The position numbers and the translations under genes were made by a program. Under the pieces are notes generated by a model. It did not search any database and was not told where the DNA came from. It saw only the letters and a list, made by a program, of their open reading frames with translations. A DNA stretch of 21,239 bases from Chromera velia (lineage: Eukaryota > Sar > Chromeraceae), in contig JAHBMJ010001748.1 of assembly GCA_018398765.1 (NCBI GenBank), positions 1-21,239 of the forward strand, in the 5' to 3' direction. Shown piece after piece: positions 17,230 to 21,239 of the stretch (positions within the stretch are counted from its first letter, which is position 1; each line of letters opens with the position of its first letter).

Positions 17230-19826
17230 TGTGTGTGTTTCTCTCTAATTTGTTTTTTTCCCGACGATGCAGATGGAATGACTCAAAAAAAAAAAAGCCT
17301 ATCAGCTCCCATGGGCCAGACAGGAATGCATGGCCCGGCAGCAGTACCCAAAACGAGAGCAGAAATTAAGAAATAAACCAACGGATAAGGTCGCCTGATT
17401 CCCTTTCACTTTCTCTGCAAGGCCCCGATCGATCGACAAACTGACTAGGTCACTCACCTTTGAGGTCTATGGCCTCCAGAGTTCCCGGCAGGCTCTGGAG
17501 AGTCAACTCACGGCGTCCATTTGAGAGATCGGGTCCCGCAGAGAGGTCAACTGTCTGCGACCCCTCCATCCTGACCTCCTTGCACGAAGTAGGCAGAGCT
17601 GCAAGGAAATCCCTCAACCCTCCAACGTCAGAGAGGAGACTCGACTCGGAGACATCCACTTTCCTCAACGAGGACATACCTTTGACCCTCCCGGTCATGG
17701 CATCCCACTCCGCTCTCGTCGCTTGAACTCCTGCAGCCAGCAGGAATCAAATAAAGCACACGGCTGTGATAAGCAAGGCAAAACCATGCGAACATGAAAG
17801 AACCTCTTTCAACCAATTTGGTGGAGATTGCTCCTTCCTCTGAGTAGCTTAATCACTCTTGGTGTTCATGGATCGGCAGCTTTCATGAAAAATGAATACA
17901 CAAAGTCCCAGCCAAATTTTCGACCCTCCCTACACACCTGCCTGGCGCCACTGACATGCTCAAGTAACCCGCCTGTCGATCCTCTTCGCCTCCCATCACT
18001 CGCTCGAAGAACCAAAATCATCGGGACCACTGACCAACTTGTCTTGTCGTCCTTTTGTGTCATTACCGACATCAAGACACTGACGGGTCGGCACAAATCC
18101 ATCAGAGCAACCGACGGTACAGCATCTCTCCCACAGGCAGGACGTCAATTCATCTATTTCAAATTACACTGCCGGCCCACCTTTCACATCGAGAGTCTCG
18201 AGGGTGCCCGGGAGATTCGAGAGAGCCGTCTCCCGCGCCCTCGGTTTCCATCCCTCCCCCTCCTCTGACTCCCCCTGGGTGGGGGGAATTTCAGAGAATA
18301 TTTTCAGATGGTGCAGTCCCTCCATGTCGACCTCTTTGCACGAGGGAGGGATGACAGACAGAAACTTCCTGAGGAGGTCAACGTCAGAGAGGAGGCTGGA
18401 CTGGGAGACGTTTAACCGCCTCAACCCCCCCATTTCCTTCACCGTACCTGCCAGGAAACCCCAGCCGTCGGACGATACTTCTGTCCCTGCAGGAAGGAAG
18501 GAAGGAAGGAAGTTACCCTTGACTTGACGGCAACATTGTGAGGCCAAACGCTTCACCCAAAGAGAGAGAGAGAAAGAGCCTGGCGGTTGCTAGAAGGAAA
18601 CAAAAAGACAGGAAGAGTCGATCATATGTTCAATTTTCCATGACAGGAGAGAGTTGAGTATTCGCAGGGAGGGCAGAACAAAAGAACATTTTTGGTGACA
18701 CTCGTCTTTCCTGCCTTGCTGACTCGCTGAAGATATCCGTTACTGAGGTGTGTCTACCACACCATCATGCAAGAGCATCCACCCAACTGAGCCCAGAAAA
18801 AAAGAATAACCACCGACCTTTCAAACAGATGTACTCCATCTTCAACGGGAGTTTTGCCATGAAGAACCGATCAAACCAAGGTTGGAATCTGCGACTTAAC
18901 TTCCGGTACCCCTCCAATCCCTCTTCATCCTCTTTGCTGCCATTCACATACGATACCGCCTTCTCCAACGTCTCCCTCAATCTAACCGAGTACTCAGAGC
19001 CTTCCTCAGAGTCCAGCAGGACCACCCGACCCCCTGGTGGAGTCAAGCTGGAAGAACTAGGACCTTCGGGATCCTTCCTGATCATCAGTGTCTCTAAAGT
19101 TGTCCCCCAGGGGGAGAAAAGGAAGAGGAATCCCATCTCGTCTCTCTTCGTCTCCCCCCCCAAGTCATTTTCCCGCACATCAAGCATCTTCACTCCCTCC
19201 ATGCGGTCACAGTCCGCGATCACGGCATCAGCCCCCCTTCCCCCGAATCCGCAGTCTCTCGCCTGGAGAGACGAGAGCTCGGGTAGGGCATTCTCTTTGA
19301 AGAGCTGAATCAATGCGACCATACCCGAGTCTCCTATAGGACAACCAGAAACGTTCAGAGACTGGAGAAGCAGAGGCCTCCCCTGTCTGACGATGCGACA
19401 GATGGCACCGTGAAGAGTCGCATTCCCCTGCCCCCACCCTTCGTCCTTGTCCATCTCCGGTCGATGCACCTGCATGCATTTCGTTCAGAAAGACAAGAAT
19501 TCAGGGAAGACAGGAATGCCCGGACAAATGGAAGAAAGAAGAAAAGAATGAATGAAGGGCAACGGAGCTGAACTTCAGAGAGGGCAACAAGACGTCTGTC
19601 AACGCAACGCAAGCCAATGAAAAAGAACAGACAGACAGACAGATAGACTATATGGTTTCTTCTTCTACCTCTTCTTGACGGACGCACAGACGGACAGACG
19701 GACAGGCAGACAGACAGAAATACAGACTACCAGACAGACAGACAGACAGACGGACAGACAGACAGACTATATGTTTCTTCTTCTCCCTTCTTTTCTTTAT
19801 GAACACAATAGACAAAAAGAACGGGC

Positions 19827-19857
<31 letters not shown>

Positions 19858-21239
19858 GGCAAACCGTGCAGGAGGCAAAGGGAGACCTCTTTTTGAGAAC
19901 AAGGATCCGAGATACATCTCTTCTATTTCTGCATGTCCTTTTGAAGAAAATCCACATATACCGAAAGAGATGAGATAAGACAGTTCGACCACAAGCCGCA
20001 AAGGAAGACAGAAGCTTCGCTGAGAATCCTTATTTCCTGTCTACCTACACACCCACCCACCCACCTGCAAGTCAGTCAGGGCGGGCAGTCCCTGTATTTA
20101 CTTTCATACATATACATTAGACAACCCACCTGCAAATCAGTCAGGGCAGGCACAGTCCCTGGAAGAAACTCCTGTGACATCGCCTCCACGTCTGCGGAGA
20201 GTTGGAGACGCACCTGCATTTTCTTTAGTTCTGCCAAGTCCCGGCGTTGCATCTGCACACACACACCGCCAGTCGATCAGTGAGCCAATTTGAACGGAAG
20301 CAGGAAACGGAACAATAAGCAGGCAACCTGTCTTGGAAAAACTAGGGACGAAATGGTGAATGAGGGGTCTGTTTTAGCCTTTCTGATCCCGCCCGGCTGG
20401 AAGCAAAGCTGCGTAAATGCTTCCAGCTTAATGTCTTTGATCAAGCCTCCTCCCTCACTGGCAAGCTACCCGATTCAGCTGGAGCGAAGAGAAAAAAAAA
20501 GTCCGCAATGGTCAGGCGACTTGACCTCGGGTGCGTCTGTCGTTGTGAGAGGGAAACGAAGACACTCCTCGAGAGAAGAAAAAGAGCTCAAAGATGGGCT
20601 CGATTCTCTTTGTTTTCGTTTTGCGCTTTTTTTTTACTTCGAGTGCTGTTGATTTCCTTTCTCACTTTTCTCTTTATCTCCTTGCCGTTTTTACTGTCGG
20701 TACTGGCAGCGCTCCCTTTGATACACTTACCTGTTCCACCACGAATGCCCGATTTTCAACAGACACCACCACTTCCTGTTTTGCCTTGATCAGAGCCTCT
20801 AGTGCCATCTTCCTCCTCTTCGACTCCACAATAACCAGACGCACAGTGAAAGCAGCCAGCGTACAAAAGAAGTTCGCTGCCTGCACGCACACGCAAGCAA
20901 TCAAACAAAAGAAGAAAAGAAGACACGAAGATATCATTCACATGAAGAAGAAGTCGGATTCTGAAGCTGCTTGGACAAAATGATTTGTATTCAATACTGA
21001 GAAACCGACTTAGACAAGACCCTCGAGAGGCACCCATGCAACCTTCCCACCCGCCCACCCACCTGCAGAGAGTAGAGCCCCTTAATCTCAGAGAACGCCA
21101 CCGCCGCGTTGAAGCTCATCGAAATCACGTCCTCCAACACAAACAGCACCTCTCCCCAGTTGCTCACATACGCCTCCCTTTCCTCCACAGCCCACCCCCC
21201 CTCTTCTTCCCCTTCCTTTCCCTCTCCCCCCCCCCCCCC
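11635..21239 (-). CDS. leucine-rich-repeat protein, RNI-like, 15 exons placed (5' end outside window)
   Basis: In transcript order the exons are >21239-21063, 20880-20731, 20252-20130, 19469-18818, 18486-18181, 17730-17458, 16943-16647, 16395-16309, 15748-15671, 15223-15137, 14487-14413, 13966-13874, 12809-12732, 12254-12168 and 11738-11635. They join without a stop to 888 residues. The first three introns are phase 0, and all later ones are phase 1. Residues 1-150 are helical-looking with no clear repeats. Residues 151-370 carry RNI-type LRRs, for example LLLQSLNVSGCPIGDSG and VKMLDVRENDLGG. Residues 368-659 hold three approximately 100-residue modules, and 660-888 hold four split modules with L-K-E-L/V-D-V and L-E-K-L-x-L-G strands. 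LRR solenoids are generally protein-binding; no catalytic or nucleotide-binding motif is visible, so the ligand is unknown. The C-terminus ends inside a repeat tail, which may be a truncation. Confidence 0.78.
11911..11943. repeat. (CAGA)n microsatellite in the N-O intron
   Basis: About eight CAGA units inside the 429-nt intron 11739-12167 of the LRR gene. I see nothing else in that intron. Confidence 0.95.
12168..12254 (-). CDS. LRR gene exon N, long half-module
   Basis: 87 nt, phase 1 at both ends: IRAIGREGWVLLAKRIFELK then ELKELDVR. The acceptor is the end of a (TCTG)n microsatellite closing in CTGCAG. Donor AGAG|GTTGGTTGG. Confidence 0.76.
12258..12283. repeat. (CAGA)n microsatellite forming the exon N acceptor tract
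   Basis: On the transcript strand it reads (TCTG)n directly before CAG and exon N, so it supplies the pyrimidine-rich tract of the 3' splice site. It lies in intron M-N (12255-12731), which otherwise shows nothing. Confidence 0.93.
12711..12732. repeat. (CTGA)n microsatellite forming the exon M donor
   Basis: On the transcript strand it reads GTCA repeated from the donor GT outward. Confidence 0.93.
12732..12809 (-). CDS. LRR gene exon M, short half-module
   Basis: 78 nt, phase 1 at both ends: SPLDDREVRTLFPVIPLSLE then KLCFR, aligning residue for residue with exon I. Acceptor TATGCAG. Donor AGAA|GTCAGTCAGTCAG is the first unit of a (GTCA)n microsatellite. Confidence 0.72.
12810..13873 (-). 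other. intron L-M of the LRR gene (1064 nt)
   Basis: The longest intron of the gene. Its 3' part is the 50-bp minisatellite at about 12835-13228, and the rest is unremarkable with a short ATCC run at about 13485-13500. Long open frames on both strands in the minisatellite are translated repeat. Confidence 0.7.
12835..13228. repeat. 50-bp compound minisatellite, seven near-identical units
   Basis: Each unit is a CA run, then AACAAA, then a GA run ending GGCA. The string AACAAAGAGA recurs exactly every 50 bp at 12871, 12921, 12971, 13021, 13071, 13121 and 13171. One undetermined base at 13189 lies in the last unit. On the transcript strand it is (TC)n-TTTGTT-(GT)n and ends about 25 nt from the exon M acceptor. 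Confidence 0.95.
13874..13966 (-). CDS. LRR gene exon L, long half-module
   Basis: 93 nt, phase 1 at both ends: IGSRNQGGLPWPALESRLER then LKALKELSFI. Acceptor TGTGTGCAG, donor ATCC|GTCAGT. Confidence 0.74.
13967..14412 (-). other. intron K-L of the LRR gene (446 nt)
   Basis: Contains several TGCATGCATG strings (about 14060-14120 and 14231-14241). No gene seen. Confidence 0.65.
14413..14487 (-). CDS. LRR gene exon K, short half-module
   Basis: 75 nt, phase 1 at both ends: HMTDSAGTWVFRSLPLTLEK then LEIG. Acceptor TGTGTGCAG, donor GGAA|GTTAGT. A second in-phase acceptor 12 nt downstream (CATGACAG) would remove four residues; I prefer the outer one because its length matches exons I and M. Confidence 0.7.
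14488..15136 (-). other. intron J-K of the LRR gene (649 nt)
   Basis: Holds a (CAAC)n run at about 15081-15106 close to the exon J donor. A plus-strand open frame (from an ATG at 14578 to 14877) has no recognisable product and is probably chance. Confidence 0.62.
15081..15106. repeat. (CAAC)n microsatellite
   Basis: Six to seven CAAC units, (GTTG)n on the LRR transcript strand, 30 nt inside the intron from the exon J donor. Confidence 0.93.
15137..15223 (-). CDS. LRR gene exon J, long half-module
   Basis: 87 nt, phase 1 at both ends: NDNLNTEVWKSLADRLMSLT then ELKELDLR. Acceptor GCGTTCAG, donor AGAG|GTAAGT. Same length as exons H and N. Confidence 0.78.
15224..15670 (-). other. intron I-J of the LRR gene (447 nt)
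   Basis: Contains an ATCC microsatellite at 15283-15312. No gene seen. Confidence 0.65.
15283..15312. repeat. (ATCC)n microsatellite
   Basis: Seven to eight units of the same tetranucleotide as at 848-880. Confidence 0.93.
15671..15748 (-). CDS. LRR gene exon I, short half-module
   Basis: 78 nt, phase 1 at both ends: CRLMDEYASAFFPFLPVGLE then KLILG. Acceptor GGCGTGCAG, donor GGAC|GTGAGT. Joined to H and J it gives a continuous LRR strand, LEKLILGHNDNL. Confidence 0.75.
15749..16308 (-). other. intron H-I of the LRR gene (560 nt)
   Basis: Contains a GAAT microsatellite (15828-15853) and a purine-rich stretch (about 16080-16290). A short minus-strand peptide around 15960-16025 (ERIRALGWQLDRR) faintly resembles a long half-module, but no splice sites and phases fit. 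Confidence 0.6.
15828..15853. repeat. (GAAT)n microsatellite
   Basis: Six GAAT units within intron H-I. Confidence 0.92.
16309..16395 (-). CDS. LRR gene exon H, long half-module
   Basis: 87 nt, phase 1 at both ends: GNDKVKDVGWTSFGKRLEKL then EGLKEVDVM. Acceptor GATTTCAG, donor ATGT|GTCAGTCGG. It corresponds to the first half of exons E-G. Confidence 0.72.
16521..16551. repeat. (GT)n microsatellite
   Basis: GT dinucleotide run with two GTGC interruptions at its start, in intron G-H (16396-16646). Confidence 0.92.
16647..16943 (-). CDS. LRR gene exon G, full module 3
   Basis: 297 nt, phase 1 at both ends. Key strings are GLTRLNISESPLLSDMKGLK, LLAALPPSCKDVEMEG and LQNLPVSLRTVTMK. Donor AAGG|GTCGGTCGGTCGG sits at the start of a GTCG repeat. 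Confidence 0.82.
17075..17124. repeat. 25-bp tandem duplication
   Basis: Two adjacent copies of TGTTTCTGTCAAGCTTSAAC plus CAAAG (S is C in the first, G in the second). They differ by one base. Confidence 0.93.
17149..17238. repeat. (CT)n-(TTTC)n-(CT)n-(GT)n compound microsatellite
   Basis: CT run, then five TTTC units, then CT, then GT. It is the same CT-to-GT transition as at 7-48 and, in the opposite orientation, within the 50-bp minisatellite. Confidence 0.93.
17458..17730 (-). CDS. LRR gene exon F, full module 2
   Basis: 273 nt, phase 1 at both ends. Key strings are SLRKVDVSESSLLSDVGGLR, FLAALPTSCKEVRMEG and LQSLPGTLEAIDLK, clearly paralogous to exons E and G. Acceptor GGCTGCAG, donor AAAG|GTGAGT. 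Confidence 0.82.
17731..18180 (-). other. intron E-F of the LRR gene (450 nt)
   Basis: No repeat or gene seen; plus-strand open frames here cross exon E and are shadows. Confidence 0.62.
18181..18486 (-). CDS. LRR gene exon E, full module 1
   Basis: 306 nt, phase 1 at both ends. Key strings are GLRRLNVSQSSLLSDVDLLR, FLSVIPPSCKEVDMEGLHHL and LSNLPGTLETLDVK. The acceptor's pyrimidine tract is a (CTTC)n microsatellite; donor AAAG|GTGGGC. Confidence 0.8.
18487..18817 (-). other. intron D-E of the LRR gene (331 nt)
   Basis: The only feature is a GGAA run at 18491-18512, which is (CTTC)n on the transcript strand and forms the exon E acceptor tract. Confidence 0.65.
18818..19469 (-). CDS. LRR gene exon D, RNI-type repeats
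   Basis: 652 nt, phase 0 in and phase 1 out, donor AAAG|GTCGGT. The peptide has an amphipathic start, then LQSLNVSGCPIGDSGMVALI, LPELSSLQARDCGFGGRGAD and VKMLDVRENDLGGE, matching the L-x-x-L-x-L-x-x-C/N pattern with helical linkers of RNI-like repeats. A Ser/Pro/Glu-rich insertion follows, and it ends near FMAKLPLKMEYICLK. Confidence 0.8.
19627..19858. repeat. CAGA/CGGA microsatellite cluster with imperfect duplication
   Basis: CAGA runs at about 19627-19645, 19678-19770 and 19824-19858. The string AGACTATATG followed by TTTCTTCTTCT occurs twice, near 19645 and 19765, each time after a CAGA run, indicating a larger duplicated unit. Confidence 0.85.
20065..20091 (-). repeat. duplicated copy of the exon C end with a donor-like site
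   Basis: On the minus strand this encodes GLPALTDLQ and is followed by GTGGGTGGG; exon C itself ends with nearly the same bases and GTGGGT. It is preceded by AATACAG, so it could be a 27-nt phase-0 microexon. The gap to exon C is only 38 nt, far shorter than the other introns here (182-1064 nt). Reading straight through from exon C meets a stop first. Confidence 0.55.
20130..20252 (-). CDS. LRR gene exon C
   Basis: 41 codons, phase 0 at both ends: MQRRDLAELKKMQVRLQLSA, then DVEAMSQEFLPGTVPALTDL and Q. Acceptor TGTGTGCAG, donor TTTGCAG|GTGGGT. The last 30 nt and the donor are duplicated just downstream at about 20065-20091. Confidence 0.68.
20253..20730 (-). other. intron B-C of the LRR gene (478 nt)
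   Basis: Pyrimidine-rich on the plus strand near 20600-20700. No repeat or gene seen. Confidence 0.62.
20731..20880 (-). CDS. LRR gene exon B
   Basis: 50 codons, phase 0 at both ends, between acceptor GTGCGTGCAG and donor GAACAG|GTAAGTG. The peptide includes AANFFCTLAAFTVRLVIVES and MALEALIKAKQEVVVSVENR, with helical character. Confidence 0.68.
21063..21239 (-). CDS. LRR gene exon A (partial at window edge)
   Basis: Acidic, Gly-rich start (GEGKGEEEGGWAVEERE) passing into YVSNWGEVLFVLEDVISMSF and AVAFSEIKGLYSLQ. It ends at the donor CTGCAG|GTGGGT in phase 0. The frame is open through the right end of the window, so the true start lies beyond. Confidence 0.6.

Larger units (their letters stand above)
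16944..17457 (-). other. intron F-G of the LRR gene (514 nt)
   Basis: Holds a 25-bp tandem duplication (17075-17124) and a compound microsatellite (about 17149-17238). No gene seen. Confidence 0.65.
19470..20129 (-). other. intron C-D of the LRR gene (660 nt)
   Basis: Rich in CAGA/CGGA tetranucleotides between 19627 and 19858, with a roughly 120-bp imperfect duplication. It also holds the duplicated exon C end at 20065-20091 and a (CACC)n run at 20047-20064. Confidence 0.65.

Noticed and set aside
17828-18268. 146-residue plus-strand open frame
   Set aside because: It overlaps exon E and intron E-F of the LRR gene on the other strand and shows no domain or repeat pattern.

Overview
The window looks like nuclear DNA of an intron-rich protist. 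My best guess is an alveolate alga of the chromerid type, inferred only from the very long low-complexity proteins, the many spliceosomal introns and the microsatellite-crowded noncoding DNA. The sequence itself does not fix the species. There is no sign of bacterial or organellar organisation: no operons, no Shine-Dalgarno logic, no tRNA or rRNA.

Layout. (1) Positions 52-226, plus strand: a short terminal exon that resembles the C-terminal end of a cyclophilin-type peptidyl-prolyl isomerase, running in from the left edge. (2) 227-2228: mostly noncoding, first microsatellite-rich and then AT-rich from about 1450. A doubtful minus-strand exon lies at 1017-1351. (3) 2612-10745, plus strand: a large gene of at least four coding exons (2612-5227, 5468-5761, 6141-7616, 7809-10745). 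All three introns are phase 0, and the exons join into a 2440-residue protein. It is largely disordered and carries four copies of a motif ending in Leu-Ser-Pro-x-Arg, a 21-residue tandem repeat, a Lys/Glu KEKE-type repeat and an unrecognised, apparently folded C-terminus. A further upstream exon (2262-2439) is possible. (4) 10746-11634: AT-rich tail-to-tail intergenic DNA with two short related elements ending in (ATCA)n, which look like 3' ends of non-LTR retroelements. (5) 11635 to beyond 21239, minus strand: a leucine-rich-repeat gene of the ribonuclease-inhibitor-like class. I could place 15 exons with consistent phases, giving 888 residues plus stop, with the 5' end outside the window.

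The LRR gene has a regular modular build. Three approximately 100-residue exons each hold a complete two-strand repeat unit. Four further units are each split between a long exon (87-93 nt) and a short one (75-104 nt), all in phase 1. Its stop codon lies in the (ATCA)n tail of one of the retroelement-like copies.

The two genes share a splice-site style. Donors follow GTNRG[T/C] with position +3 essentially free: nine of the 18 donors I placed have C there, and all four in the plus gene do. Acceptors are mostly TGCAG. Several splice sites lie at the edge of a tetranucleotide microsatellite whose unit resembles the donor or acceptor itself. I see no functional link between the two genes beyond being convergent neighbours. 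All exon calls come from reading frames, phase agreement and splice motifs; no transcript evidence was available.
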